Made by a program: the position numbers and the translations under genes. Below are positions 1-8,768 of a stretch of 62,757 nucleotides of DNA, in pieces (position 1 is the first letter of the stretch; each line of letters begins with the position of its first letter). The notes beneath the pieces were generated by a model. It was not told the origin of the DNA, searched no databases, and saw nothing but the letters and a program-made list of their open reading frames with translations. The DNA comes from Eubacterium sp. (GTDB lineage Bacteria; Bacillota; Clostridia; Lachnospirales; Lachnospiraceae). The stretch spans positions 1 to 62,757 of the forward strand of contig JAETSX010000019.1 of the NCBI GenBank assembly GCA_021769425.1, in the 5' to 3' direction.

Positions 1-161
1 ATCTGCTGCCGCATTTTTTCAATTTCTTCCACTTCCCAGACTTCTCCTGCCGCCTTGTCGTGCAGCGCCCAGACCAGGCCGGTGACGCCTGGAATCTGTT
101 TGATCATCTCCTGGGTAATGCTGTCGTTTCCTTCGCCGTACCAGCGAAATGTCATCTGCAT
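1..161 (-). CDS. uxuA: Mannonate dehydratase, N-terminal part
   Basis: Only the first 53 codons lie in the window; the gene runs off the left edge. The start MQMTFRWYGEGND, followed by an IPGVTGLVWALHDK segment, is the characteristic N-terminus of UxuA. UxuA is the cytoplasmic Fe/Mn-dependent enzyme that dehydrates D-mannonate to 2-keto-3-deoxygluconate in glucuronate catabolism. The start at 161 has an AGGAGG site 5-10 bases upstream. It is read in the same direction as the GH3, HAD, GPH and GH2 genes to its right, which suggests the cluster feeds a hexuronate or hexuronide. The catalytic residues are not in view. Confidence 0.9.
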   Translation of the reverse strand, partial: MQMTFRWYGEGNDSITQEMIKQIPGVTGLVWALHDKAAGEVWEVEEIEKMRQQ

Positions 162-186
162 AATATTCCTCCTGACTGAAAAATTA

Positions 187-345
187 TAGTAAACTCTCAT
201 CATGCTTAGCCTAACGTCTGGCGGGCCGCATGACCATCCATGCTATGGAAGTCGAAGACTTTCATAGTAAACCCCCATCATGCTTAGCCTGTCGTGCGAC
301 GGGCCGCATGGCCATCCATGCTATGGAAGCCGGAGACTTTCATAG
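187..345. repeat. Two tandem 78-bp units with hairpins between GH3 gene and uxuA
   Basis: Two adjacent copies of a 78-bp unit (about 187-264 and 265-342) differ at only a few positions. Each ends in a hairpin of the form CTATGGAAG...CTTTCATAG (243-267 and 321-345). Each also contains a GC-rich core, GGGCCGCATG(A/G)CCATC. The same core, in the other orientation relative to transcription, recurs at 55561-55700. The units lie in the gap between the GH3 stop and the uxuA start and so would be transcribed if the cluster is one operon. Short frames reading through them are not taken as genes. Confidence 0.8.
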
Positions 346-394
346 CGAGCAAAAACCTATGGTTTGGTTCCGCAATATGAAGCGGTATATAAAT

Positions 395-2167
395 CTAAAT
401 CCGCGTATCAAACAGCCCGCAGAAAGAATCTACCGGATCTTTGCCTGTAAACGCTTCTTCTCCTGCCATCAGCTTGGCAACCAGGGCATCCAGGGTCACA
501 TCTTTGCTGTCATACGCATTGATATACGTCCGGGCCTGGGGAATATCCGCCAGCACAAAGGGATGCTGGACGCCGACAACCACCACCGGAAGTTCAAACA
601 CATACCAGGGAATCTCCCCGCCGCCCTTTGTCATGCCGAATGCAGGGCGCGCCACAGGCTGAAAGCCTCCCGGAATGTCCACCAGCGTCAGAATCAAATC
701 CTGATTTTCCCGAAATTCCTTAATGGGGGTTTTTCCGGCAAAATACAGATTGAGATCCGGTTTTTCTCCGGCCTGGATTTTCTTCTGCATCTGTTCCATA
801 GGACTTTCATAAATAAAAGCGTCAAATCCCTGGGCGCAGAGCTTGTCTTTCAGGGTTTCTGCCGGTGATTTTTTCGCTGCAAAAAGCGCTCCAAGGCCCG
901 GCGCAGACAGTCCCTTTATATACACAATCATAATCCGCTTGTACCGTTCCGGCGTAATGGGGAGTACGTCCTTGTCCTTATATTTTACCAGGGTAATGGA
1001 TTTATCGGAAATCTCTTTCTGCATCTCCTTGTGTTCCCGGCATCCCACAATCTCATGCACCTGCTCTCTGGGCGGCATCAGTTCTGTTTTCGCTTTTTTG
1101 TGGAGTCCCATATGGGCCTTCAGCGCCAGAATCCGGTGAAGGGCTTCATCTAACCGTTCCTCGGTGATCCTTCCGTCCAGATATCCCTGCTTCATGCTGG
1201 CAAAATCTTCTTCCATCTCATTAAAGAACAGGAACATGTCAACCCCTGCGGCAATAGCTGCCGGAAGCACGTCGCTGCGCTTCATGCGGCAGGTAAGCCC
1301 TACCATATGGGAAGCGTCGGTCAGAACCATTCCGTTAAATCCCAGCTTTTGCCTGAGCAATCCCTGAATCAGTTCCGGGGACAGGGTTGCAGGCATCATT
1401 TCATCATCTGTCAGCGCCGGATTAAAATGGCGGGCATAAGCCGGCTGCATAATGTGGCCTGCCATAATCGCCTCTAACCCATTGTCTATCAAAATCTGAT
1501 ACACCATCCCGTAGGTTTTGTCCCACTCTTCACAGCTCATGGAATTTACGCTGTTCGCCACATGCTGGTCTCTGAAATCCAGGCCGTCACCCGGAAAATG
1601 CTTGGCTGCGCAGCAAAATCCCGGATTGGCATGGGCGCCTTCCATATACGCCTTTGCCATCACCGCTACCCGCTCCGGGTCATTTCCGTATGTGCGCAGG
1701 CCGATTACCGGGTTTTCCCAATTATAAATAATGTCGCTGACCGGTGCAAAGGACAAATTACAGCCGATGGCTGCAGCTTCCTTATTGGACATATACCCAA
1801 GCTGATAGGCATAATCTGCATTTCCGGTGGCAGCGATTTTCGTCTGGCTTCCAATCGTGGTTCCATCGGTACAGGCTCCGTCTCCGCCGTTTTCGGTGTT
1901 GCAGGCAATGATCAGCGGAATTTTACTGTTTTCCTGTAAAATCCGGTTCTGCTCATAGATTTCATCTGCGGTTCCCGGATTGTAGCGAATGCCGCCGATG
2001 TGGTAATCTTTCACTGTCATTTTCAGATATTCTTCTGTTCGTGCAGAACCCATATTGAAAAATAACTGGCCGATTTTTTCATCCACTGTCATATTTGCGA
2101 TGGTATCCTCCACCCATTTGCAATCCTCATCTGACAGGTAAAACGGCTTCGCTTTCATATCTACCAT
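395..2167 (-). CDS. Glycoside hydrolase family 3, NagZ-like
   Basis: This 590-residue cytoplasmic-looking enzyme has no signal peptide. The N-terminal GH3 barrel shows KHFPGDG at residues 189-195, followed by RDQH (199-202), which matches the NagZ-type Asp/His acid-base dyad. The nucleophile Asp284 lies in VLTDASHM. Residues from about 370 onward resemble the GH3 C-terminal alpha/beta sandwich. The likely role is removal of beta-linked sugars, possibly N-acetylglucosamine, from imported oligosaccharides; the exact substrate cannot be read. The start at 2167 is supported by GGAGG 8 bases upstream. It lies in the same-strand cluster with a GPH symporter, a GH2 enzyme and uxuA, so intracellular cleavage of glycosides taken up by that symporter is a reasonable inference. 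Confidence 0.88.
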   Translation of the reverse strand: MVDMKAKPFYLSDEDCKWVEDTIANMTVDEKIGQLFFNMGSARTEEYLKMTVKDYHIGGIRYNPGTADEIYEQNRILQENSKIPLIIACNTENGGDGACTDGTTIGSQTKIAATGNADYAYQLGYMSNKEAAAIGCNLSFAPVSDIIYNWENPVIGLRTYGNDPERVAVMAKAYMEGAHANPGFCCAAKHFPGDGLDFRDQHVANSVNSMSCEEWDKTYGMVYQILIDNGLEAIMAGHIMQPAYARHFNPALTDDEMMPATLSPELIQGLLRQKLGFNGMVLTDASHMVGLTCRMKRSDVLPAAIAAGVDMFLFFNEMEEDFASMKQGYLDGRITEERLDEALHRILALKAHMGLHKKAKTELMPPREQVHEIVGCREHKEMQKEISDKSITLVKYKDKDVLPITPERYKRIMIVYIKGLSAPGLGALFAAKKSPAETLKDKLCAQGFDAFIYESPMEQMQKKIQAGEKPDLNLYFAGKTPIKEFRENQDLILTLVDIPGGFQPVARPAFGMTKGGGEIPWYVFELPVVVVGVQHPFVLADIPQARTYINAYDSKDVTLDALVAKLMAGEEAFTGKDPVDSFCGLFDTRI

Positions 2168-2194
2168 AATTCTTCCTCCTATCCTCTGAACACA

Positions 2195-2239
2195 GGTATG
2201 CCAGGGGCGTTTCCCCTCTTGTTCTGCCCCTGGGATGCC
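2195..2239. other. Intercistronic hairpin between HAD and GH3 genes
   Basis: ATGCCAGGGGC and GCCCCTGGGATGCC face each other across a 17-base loop, giving a strong GC-rich stem. No T-run follows on the minus strand, so a simple terminator is not supported. Transcript processing or stabilisation within the operon is possible. Confidence 0.5.
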
Positions 2240-2275
2240 AGCTATGCCCGATATTTCATCTTTCTAATCTCAGTT

Positions 2276-3124
2276 TTATTTTTCTCCGAGATTCACAAGG
2301 AACTGTCTTTCTTTTTTTGCCTGGTACTGCCCGCCGTAGGAGCCTTCCAGGAAATGCTTTAATCCAACTTCCCGGAATTCCTCCCAGCTTTCCGCTTCCC
2401 TGCGCACTAAAATGGGGTAAAAATACACGCCGTTCTTTTTTGCCGCTTCCAAGTCTCCCGGCGCATCCCCGCACATCAGCACATGTTCCGGCTGGTAGCC
2501 CCTCTTCATCAGTTCCCCGATGCAAAACTCCTTACTGCCGGAATCCTGGGCGAGGGCTACATCCGTATATTCCAAAAGCCCGTGAAGATCCCATTCCTCT
2601 AACACAGCGCCCGGGTTGGCGCTGGATACAACGGCAATGTCTGCGTTCCGCCAGGCTTGCTTTAAAGCTTCTCTTACACCTTCAAAGGGAAGCTTTTCCT
2701 CCTCCGGCAGCCGTTCCACTGCCCGGTTCACTGCGCGGCTCCAGGAAAGGGCCTTCCGAAGGCAGACGCTGTCTGCCCTCTTAATCTCATGTTCCAGCGC
2801 ATCATTCGACAACTCAGCGATTTCCTTCACCCATTGCTCCAGACGGCTGAAATCTTCAATTTCACAATATTTTTCTCTTATTTCTCCCAATGACTTTACC
2901 AGTCCTTTGAAACGGTTGATCCCCCGGGTCATGGTATAAAGATTGATTTCATTCCATCGGGCCAAAATTTCCCCCCGCCATTTTTCCAGACCCCATTCCG
3001 TTACCATACAGGGGCCGAAACAGCGGAAATGCTTAATGTCCATGGTGTTCATTGCGCAGCCGTCGCTGTCCACGCAGATTAGGAAATCATTCCGTTTCGT
3101 ATACGCTGCAAATTTATCTGCCAT
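2276..3124 (-). CDS. HAD-family hydrolase
   Basis: This 282-residue haloacid dehalogenase-like phosphatase has all four HAD motifs. These are the nucleophile motif DSDGC near residue 18, the motif II serine in VVSSANP, the motif III lysine in SGSKEF, and the acidic motif IV CGDAPGDLEAA. A long helical cap lies between motifs I and II. The start at 3124 (MADKFAAY) is chosen because AAAGGAG lies at the right distance. A longer frame starting at 3199 has no ribosome site and reads through a direct repeat of TTTTTGCAYATGCCGGA. It sits between the GPH symporter and the GH3 gene, so a sugar phosphate is a plausible substrate, but none can be named. Confidence 0.82.
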   Translation of the reverse strand: MADKFAAYTKRNDFLICVDSDGCAMNTMDIKHFRCFGPCMVTEWGLEKWRGEILARWNEINLYTMTRGINRFKGLVKSLGEIREKYCEIEDFSRLEQWVKEIAELSNDALEHEIKRADSVCLRKALSWSRAVNRAVERLPEEEKLPFEGVREALKQAWRNADIAVVSSANPGAVLEEWDLHGLLEYTDVALAQDSGSKEFCIGELMKRGYQPEHVLMCGDAPGDLEAAKKNGVYFYPILVRREAESWEEFREVGLKHFLEGSYGGQYQAKKERQFLVNLGEK

Positions 3125-3208
3125 GATTTTCTCCTTTTGCACATGCCGGAAATCTTCTGCAATTTCCTCTTTTTGCATATGCCGGACATTCACCGGCAAT
3201 GTTTCCCT

Positions 3209-4600
3209 TTATCCTTTATGTCTTCTGGCCAGTTCTGCCACATTCTCTTCCACGCGCTTTTTGTTCAGAGGATAGATAAACCACAGGCAAAGAGCAACCA
3301 GGATAAATCCAACAGTAGGAGCAATACAGGACAATTTAAAGATGCCCTCTGTTACATCCGGATCAAAAGCAGTTGCCTGGGTATAACCAATCATGGAAAG
3401 GAGCGCTCCTGTCAATCCAGAAGACAATGCCTGCCCAATTTTTCTTGCAAAAGAATATACTGCATAAATAGTGCCATCTTCCCGGATACCGTTTTTCACT
3501 TCAGAATCGTCAATAACATCCGTAATCATAGCCCAGATGATCATATTGAAAAATCCCAGCCCGATATATGCAACCGTGTAAAACGCCACATACACATAAG
3601 GATTTGCCGGATGGGCAATGAAACACACCAAGTATACCACTGCCGCAGCCAGGCAGGATACGGTGGAAAGCTCCTTTTTTCCGAATTTCGTGGAAAGCTT
3701 TACCGCCAACGGCGCACAAATCGCCAGCATCGCTATCGTTCCGGTCAAGGAAGAAAGTGACTGGGCCTCAGCGCTTCCATAGAAGTTGGGGAATACAAAC
3801 CCTGCCATTCCCTGCATAGTCAGCATAGCCAGAAGCAGTGCAATAGCTGCTGCAATAATTCCCAATAAGGAACGGTTGGTTACGAGGCTCTTGAATAATC
3901 TTGCAATATCCAGCTTCTGATTATTCGCTGGAACTTCCACACGCTCCCGCACCAGATTAAAACAAAACAGATAACAAATTATAGCCAATATGCCAAATAT
4001 ACCTGCAATCATGGTCATACGGGGACCGGAAAGCACAGTATTGCCATTGACGGTTTCATATGCAAACAACGGGGTTCCTACGCCAATCACCAGGCCTGCC
4101 AGTGTGCCCCCAATGGATCTCCAGGTAGACAACTGCGCCCGATCTTTGGGATCTGGGGAAATGGCAGACGCCATGGAACCGTAGGGAATGTTGATGGAAG
4201 TATAAAAAATGGATCCCCACAGTATGTAGGTAATAACCATCCAGAACACTTTGAACCCATATGCCATATTTGCAAATGCTGACTGATAAATCAAAAACGA
4301 AGCAATTGCCACCGGACCGCACATCCGCTTAATCCAGGGACGGAACTTCCCATCCTTGGTTGGTTTGGAACGGTCCACAATCTGCCCCATGGTAACATCT
4401 GTAAATGCATCTATAAAACGCGCCGCCATCATCAGCGTGCCTACAACTCCGGAACTGATGCCCATAACGTCTGTATAGAATTTCAGCATAAAACTGGAAG
4501 ATAGAATAAATGTGAAATCATTACCGAAATCACCGAACATATAACCGAGCTTGTCCTTTATGCCAAAGGGCTGAACCGAAGAATTAGAATCTGTTCCCAT
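3209..4600 (-). CDS. GPH-family sugar:cation symporter (MFS)
   Basis: This 463-residue protein with about twelve membrane segments is a glycoside-pentoside-hexuronide:cation symporter. Diagnostic features are the N-terminal FGIKDKLGYMFGDFGND, the loop following TDVTMGQIVDRSKPTKDGK, and the conserved central loop with DPKDRAQLSTWRSIGG. GPH carriers (MelB, GusB, XynB types) import mono- and oligosaccharides or glucuronides with Na+ or H+. The start at 4600 follows GGAGAAG. It lies directly downstream of the GH2 gene and upstream of the HAD and GH3 genes. Co-occurrence with uxuA makes a hexuronide substrate attractive, though the family also carries galactosides and xylosides. Confidence 0.9.
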   Translation of the reverse strand: MGTDSNSSVQPFGIKDKLGYMFGDFGNDFTFILSSSFMLKFYTDVMGISSGVVGTLMMAARFIDAFTDVTMGQIVDRSKPTKDGKFRPWIKRMCGPVAIASFLIYQSAFANMAYGFKVFWMVITYILWGSIFYTSINIPYGSMASAISPDPKDRAQLSTWRSIGGTLAGLVIGVGTPLFAYETVNGNTVLSGPRMTMIAGIFGILAIICYLFCFNLVRERVEVPANNQKLDIARLFKSLVTNRSLLGIIAAAIALLLAMLTMQGMAGFVFPNFYGSAEAQSLSSLTGTIAMLAICAPLAVKLSTKFGKKELSTVSCLAAAVVYLVCFIAHPANPYVYVAFYTVAYIGLGFFNMIIWAMITDVIDDSEVKNGIREDGTIYAVYSFARKIGQALSSGLTGALLSMIGYTQATAFDPDVTEGIFKLSCIAPTVGFILVALCLWFIYPLNKKRVEENVAELARRHKG

Positions 4601-4656
4601 AACTTCTCCTCTCTCATCTCTGCATTTTTATTTTTAGTTTTCACCGCTCCAGCACT

Positions 4657-4711
4657 GCGTTGTAAGCGCCGCTTTTAAAGGCAGACGCTTTCTTTTGAAT
4701 TCATACAACGC
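4657..4711. other. Nested hairpin between GH2 and symporter genes
   Basis: GCGTTGT (4657-4663) pairs with ACAACGC (4705-4711), enclosing AAGCG/CGCTT. It lies in the 144-bp gap between the GH2 stop and the GPH start and would form in the operon mRNA. It has no U-run. A role in differential expression of the two genes is inference. Confidence 0.4.
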
Positions 4712-4744
4712 TGTACCAGAGAGTATTTGTTATTTCTTCACAAA

Positions 4745-7012
4745 TTATTCCTTGTCAATCTGAATCAGCTGGGCATTCAGGCTTTCCACAAATCCTTCCG
4801 GCATCATAGAGCCTGCCATCTTGGTCATATCCTCCGGCTTCATAGCCTTCATCATATCCCACATGCCTATGCCCGGAGCCAAATCGAAATTCGTAGCCAG
4901 TTTGATGGCCTTAGAAGTAATCTCCATGGCTTTTTGGGACTTGGAAATCTCCTCCATAGTGCAGCGCACATTGTATTTGCCCTCCGGAAATTCCATAGGA
5001 GCCTTCAAATCCAGATCCCCCACCAGCTTAAACCAGTTTGCCACGCCTTCTGCCCGTTCATTTACTTCTGGAAGCACATAAATCTCCGGCTCTTTTTCCA
5101 CTTTTTCAATGGTCATGCTGTCTCTGCATTCTCCTGCCGCTGCAAGGATGGAATTGAAGCCGTCTTTTAAGGCAACGGTAAATACAAAGACTTTGTCTGC
5201 CGTCTTTACGCTTTCCAGCTCTCCGTTGATAAACAAAGAAACCGTGGGCTGGTTGGAGTACACCCGGATTTCCGTTGTTTCCCCTGCCCGCTGTGCATAC
5301 CGCCTGCCGCAAAGATGCACCATAGGCTCTTTGTTCCAATAAGCCTTGTAAATGTAATAGCTGTCTTTCTTCGTTTTCCTGTCCATGGTTACCAGGCCCT
5401 TGTTGTTCCTTCCGGCTACGCCGCCTTCATTTCTGGCTGCGCATCCAAAGTCAAACATATTCCACACATGGCTGGACCAAAGCCAGGGACGGTCAGCCAA
5501 CACCTTTGCCATATGCTCATGGTAGAGGGCCTGATACTCTTCGCTGTAATCCTTGCACGCCGGATTCGGTCCATGATAAGTGATAATTCCTTCGCAGCCG
5601 TATTCCGATACGCCGATGGAAATTTCCGGATGCTCTTTGTGGAAATTGTCAAACCATGGCCCGTTATCTTCCATTTTGCCGCCGTACCAGCCAAAATAAT
5701 GGTTATAGCTTTCCACATCTGTAATGCCGTGAATCGGACTGTCAATGGGCGTCATGGACACATGGGCAATAGTGGTAAGCCTGGTAGGATCCAATTTTTT
5801 GCACAGTGCATTCAGTTCCTTATGGTTTTCCACCAGTTTCTCTGAAATTCCGCCAATCAGAATCTCATTGGAAATGCCCCAGAAGCAAATGCTGGGATGA
5901 TTGTAATTCTGAAGCACCAGCTCTTTTAACTGGGTAATGCAATTCTGATGAGCTGCCGGATCTTCGTTCATCACGCTGATAAAGGGAATTTCCGCCCACA
6001 CCACAAATCCCAGCTCGTCACATGCGTCATAGAAATCCTGGGAATGCTGGTAGTGAGCCAGACGGATGGTGTTGGCCCCCAGCTCCTTGATGATTTTTGC
6101 ATCGTTGTAATGGTCCTCTCTTGTCAGGGCATTTCCTTTATAAAGCATATCCTGATGGCGGCTGACGCCTCTTAAGGGAGTCGGTATTCCGTTTAAAATA
6201 AATCCTTTGTCCGGATCACAGGAAAAGCTGCGGACGCCTGCCCGGACAGAGACTTCATCGTAAGCTTCATTCCGTCTCTGGAGGGTTGCTGTCACTGTAT
6301 ACAGATAAGGATTGTCGCAATCCCACAGAATGGCGTCCGGTACATAGACCTCCACTGCCGTGCTGTCTGCAGGGCGCACCGCATTGGCAACCTCCCTGCC
6401 GCCGGCGTCTTTGATGCTGTATAACACGGTAAAATTCTCATCTGCATGCACCGGCCAGGATTCCAGCTTGAATTTCGCTCCGCCGCAGTCACAGGGAACG
6501 GCCGTCACCATAAATCCGCTGCTGCCCCAGTGCTCCAAATCAAAGTGAGCCTCGGGCACGCTGATTAAGTTCACGCCTCGGTAAAGTCCGCCGTAAAAGG
6601 TAAAGTCCGCTGACTGGGGATAGACGCTGCTTTTATTCTCATTGCTGCATGCAATCGTCAGAAGGTTTTCCCCCTCTTCCTTACAGGCTTCAGTAATATC
6701 TGCCCGGAAAATCGAGTAACCGCCTTCGTGATAATATTCCCCCTTGCCGTTGACATAGACGGTAGCCTGCTGCCCTGCCGCCAGAATTTCAAGGAAAATG
6801 CGGCCTCCCTTTAATGGCTGCTTCGGCGTCTCAAAGGTTTTGGCATACCAGTAGCACCCTCTGTCATAGCTTCCGTTGCCGTCATGGCCGTCCACTGCAT
6901 TCCAGGTATGGGGCAGATCCACCTCCAGCCAGTCCTGAGGCATTGTTTCCGGCAGCCTTTCATTTTCCTTGGAAAATTTCCACTCCCTGTTCAGATTGAT
7001 TGTGTTTCTCAT
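4745..7012 (-). CDS. Glycoside hydrolase family 2 (beta-galactosidase / beta-glucuronidase type)
   Basis: This 755-residue enzyme lacks a signal peptide. It has the GH2 sugar-binding jelly roll (about 1-155), an immunoglobulin-like domain (to about 265) and the catalytic barrel (about 270-560). Acid/base Glu383 lies in ISNE and nucleophile Glu470 in GVSEYG. GRNNKG at 534-539 carries an N-x-K-like motif. This is compatible with glucuronidase but is also common in beta-galactosidases, so substrate is undecided; uxuA in the cluster favours a uronide. A further domain (about 565-640) is followed by a Met-rich C-terminal tail (about 650-755) that I do not recognise. The start follows AGGAGG. It is the first gene of the cluster and divergent from an AraC regulator. 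Confidence 0.9.
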   Translation of the reverse strand: MRNTINLNREWKFSKENERLPETMPQDWLEVDLPHTWNAVDGHDGNGSYDRGCYWYAKTFETPKQPLKGGRIFLEILAAGQQATVYVNGKGEYYHEGGYSIFRADITEACKEEGENLLTIACSNENKSSVYPQSADFTFYGGLYRGVNLISVPEAHFDLEHWGSSGFMVTAVPCDCGGAKFKLESWPVHADENFTVLYSIKDAGGREVANAVRPADSTAVEVYVPDAILWDCDNPYLYTVTATLQRRNEAYDEVSVRAGVRSFSCDPDKGFILNGIPTPLRGVSRHQDMLYKGNALTREDHYNDAKIIKELGANTIRLAHYQHSQDFYDACDELGFVVWAEIPFISVMNEDPAAHQNCITQLKELVLQNYNHPSICFWGISNEILIGGISEKLVENHKELNALCKKLDPTRLTTIAHVSMTPIDSPIHGITDVESYNHYFGWYGGKMEDNGPWFDNFHKEHPEISIGVSEYGCEGIITYHGPNPACKDYSEEYQALYHEHMAKVLADRPWLWSSHVWNMFDFGCAARNEGGVAGRNNKGLVTMDRKTKKDSYYIYKAYWNKEPMVHLCGRRYAQRAGETTEIRVYSNQPTVSLFINGELESVKTADKVFVFTVALKDGFNSILAAAGECRDSMTIEKVEKEPEIYVLPEVNERAEGVANWFKLVGDLDLKAPMEFPEGKYNVRCTMEEISKSQKAMEITSKAIKLATNFDLAPGIGMWDMMKAMKPEDMTKMAGSMMPEGFVESLNAQLIQIDKE

Positions 7013-7314
7013 GTCTTTTCCTCCTAACTTTTATTTTCTACAATATTTTTCCATATGGACTTGCTTTTATACGTCACTTTATACAATTTGCACTGTTTTT
7101 TCCTGTCATACTTTGTCAGTTATGTACAGGTACAATCCTACATATATTAGCATTTTTTGACGAGATACGATTTTTAGCATTTTTTGCATTATTTTTATTT
7201 TGCGTTGATTTCACCTGAAAAATGTGCAAAAATAAATAAAAAATTTCCTGGTACTGTCAGAGAAAAGAAAGGGGGAACTTATTCACATCAAATATTTTCA
7301 AACCACGCTCACAT
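7013..7314. promoter_or_regulatory. Divergent control region with 13-bp direct repeat
   Basis: This 302-bp AT-rich gap separates the GH2 gene from the AraC gene. TTAGCATTTTTTG occurs twice in the same orientation (7147-7159 and 7174-7186), 27 bp apart. That arrangement is typical of AraC-family half-sites, although 27 bp is longer than the usual 21. A weak minus-strand -10 (TATAAA, 7078-7083) is present without a good -35, as expected for an activator-dependent promoter. Nothing else is seen in the gap. Confidence 0.45.
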
Positions 7315-7332
7315 ATGACTCCGGCGGTTAAA
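7315..7332 (+). other. ATG-ACTCCGGCGGTTA motif, copy 1
   Basis: The 18-base sequence ATGACTCCGGCGGTTAAA starts here and is found unchanged at 41733-41750. Its 13-base core recurs at 58677-58689. Here it coincides with the first codons of the AraC reading frame. See findings. Confidence 0.5.
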
Positions 7333-8616
7333 TCCCACCATAAAAGAAAGAAGTTGAGACAAATAGAACAGATATTATCCTTTGTACAGGATTTACTAAA
7401 AAATAATACAATTCCCGTAAACTGCGTAACTCTGCCCTGCGAAGATTATTCCTGGCTGGACTTTGGACTGCGCGCTACGATTCTGGAAAACAATGACCAT
7501 GATTTTATTCAGATTTACCTGGAGCAGGTGAAACAAAATACCATTTATTACCTCAAGGACACCCTCCACTGCACTTATACAATCTTTTGCATTCCGGACA
7601 GCCGTGAACTGATGATCTGCGGCCCTGTGCTGTTTGAGGAAATGTCTCCTGCCCGCCTGAACGAAGTCTTCCGGAAAATGAAAATTCCGGAGAGCCAGCA
7701 GTCCGTCCTCCGGGGATTTTATCTGCGGCTGACTTCATTTCCCACACCGACAGTTTACAACAATATTTTTCTAACTCTTGGAAATTATATTTTTGGGGAA
7801 GGCAAATACGAAATTGTTTATAATGATTTTAACGATATGGACAGTTGGTATGAAACTTATGTCCATTACAGCAACATGGAAGATTCCCGGATGAATATCC
7901 GTATGATCGAAGAACGGTATGCCATTGAAGCGCAGATTTTAGATGCAGTGGCCAGCGGCAATGAATCCAAGGCCATGAATATTATTTCCAAGCTGAATGG
8001 GCGCAACCTGCCCTACCGGCTGTCCAGCAACCTTCGAGATCGCAAGGATTATGCCATCGCCTTTAACACGCTGCTGCGCAAAACCGTGGAACAGGCGGGC
8101 GTTCACCCCATTCACATTGATGCTCATTCCAACCAGAACGTCAAACTGATTGAGCAGGCTTCCACCAGAGAGCAGTGCAGCGCCATTCAACTGCAGCTTG
8201 TACGCAATTACTGCCGCATGGTGCGCAAATATACTCTGAAGGACTACTCCCTGCTGACCCAGAAAATCATGACTTATATCAGCGCCGACCTGACTTCCGA
8301 TTTAAGCCTGAACGCCATGGCAGAGCTTCTGAATGTAAACACCAGTTACCTTTCCACCCTGTTTAAGCGGGAAGTGGGAATTCCTCTCACCGATTATGTA
8401 AACCGTCAGCGGGTGGAACAGGCAAAAAAGCTTCTGACAGCTACGGAATTCCCCATTAAAATCATTGCGGAAAAATGCGGGATTCCGGATGTATATTATT
8501 TCAGCAGAATGTTCAAAAAGCGGACGGGATGCACACCCAGAGCTTACAGAGAACAGGCTGGCTGGGAACAGGGAATGGCGGCGCATCCCGGCACCCAGAA
8601 CGACTCCATATATTGA
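7315..8616 (+). CDS. AraC-family transcriptional regulator
   Basis: This 433-residue regulator has two helix-turn-helix units at the C-terminus: LSLNAMAELLNVNTSYLSTLF, then PIKIIAEKCGIPDVYYFSRMF, ending in TPRAYRE. The long N-terminal part (about 1-300) has no recognisable cupin. It resembles the ligand or partner domains of YesN-like AraC proteins that lack a receiver domain. It faces the glycoside cluster across a shared control region and is the obvious candidate activator of that cluster. The start is uncertain. ATG 7315 has no ribosome site, and its first codons are a repeated motif. TTG 7354, after a weak purine run, is an alternative. GGGGG near 7271 is too far away to help. Confidence 0.88.
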   Translation: MTPAVKSHHKRKKLRQIEQILSFVQDLLKNNTIPVNCVTLPCEDYSWLDFGLRATILENNDHDFIQIYLEQVKQNTIYYLKDTLHCTYTIFCIPDSRELMICGPVLFEEMSPARLNEVFRKMKIPESQQSVLRGFYLRLTSFPTPTVYNNIFLTLGNYIFGEGKYEIVYNDFNDMDSWYETYVHYSNMEDSRMNIRMIEERYAIEAQILDAVASGNESKAMNIISKLNGRNLPYRLSSNLRDRKDYAIAFNTLLRKTVEQAGVHPIHIDAHSNQNVKLIEQASTREQCSAIQLQLVRNYCRMVRKYTLKDYSLLTQKIMTYISADLTSDLSLNAMAELLNVNTSYLSTLFKREVGIPLTDYVNRQRVEQAKKLLTATEFPIKIIAEKCGIPDVYYFSRMFKKRTGCTPRAYREQAGWEQGMAAHPGTQNDSIY

Positions 8617-8667
8617 TCAAACCTGCTGAAAGCCATACCTGAAAATATTTCTGAATCCGAAAGAAAA

Positions 8668-8754
8668 GGGGCAGCCGGAAAATAAAATTTACCTGCAATA
8701 TATGCTGTGATTTTCCAGCATATATTGCAGGTAAATTCATTTCCTGACTGCCCC
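8668..8754. repeat. Convergent-junction inverted repeat, copy A
   Basis: This is a near-perfect palindrome of 87 bp. The arms start GGGGCAG and end CTGCCCC, with long inner arms around TTTACCTGCAATATATGCTG and its complement. It lies between the AraC gene on the plus strand and a minus-strand gene ending at 8769. It shares ends and the AAATTTAC...GTAAATTCATTTCC frame with copy B. A bidirectional terminator role is inferred. Confidence 0.8.
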
Positions 8755-8768
8755 ATCAAATGGCACAT

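Noticed and set aside
230-868. 212-codon plus-strand frame over the GH3 gene end
   Set aside because: It starts in repeat DNA and is the shadow of the GH3 gene; His/Arg-rich composition is typical of antisense frames.
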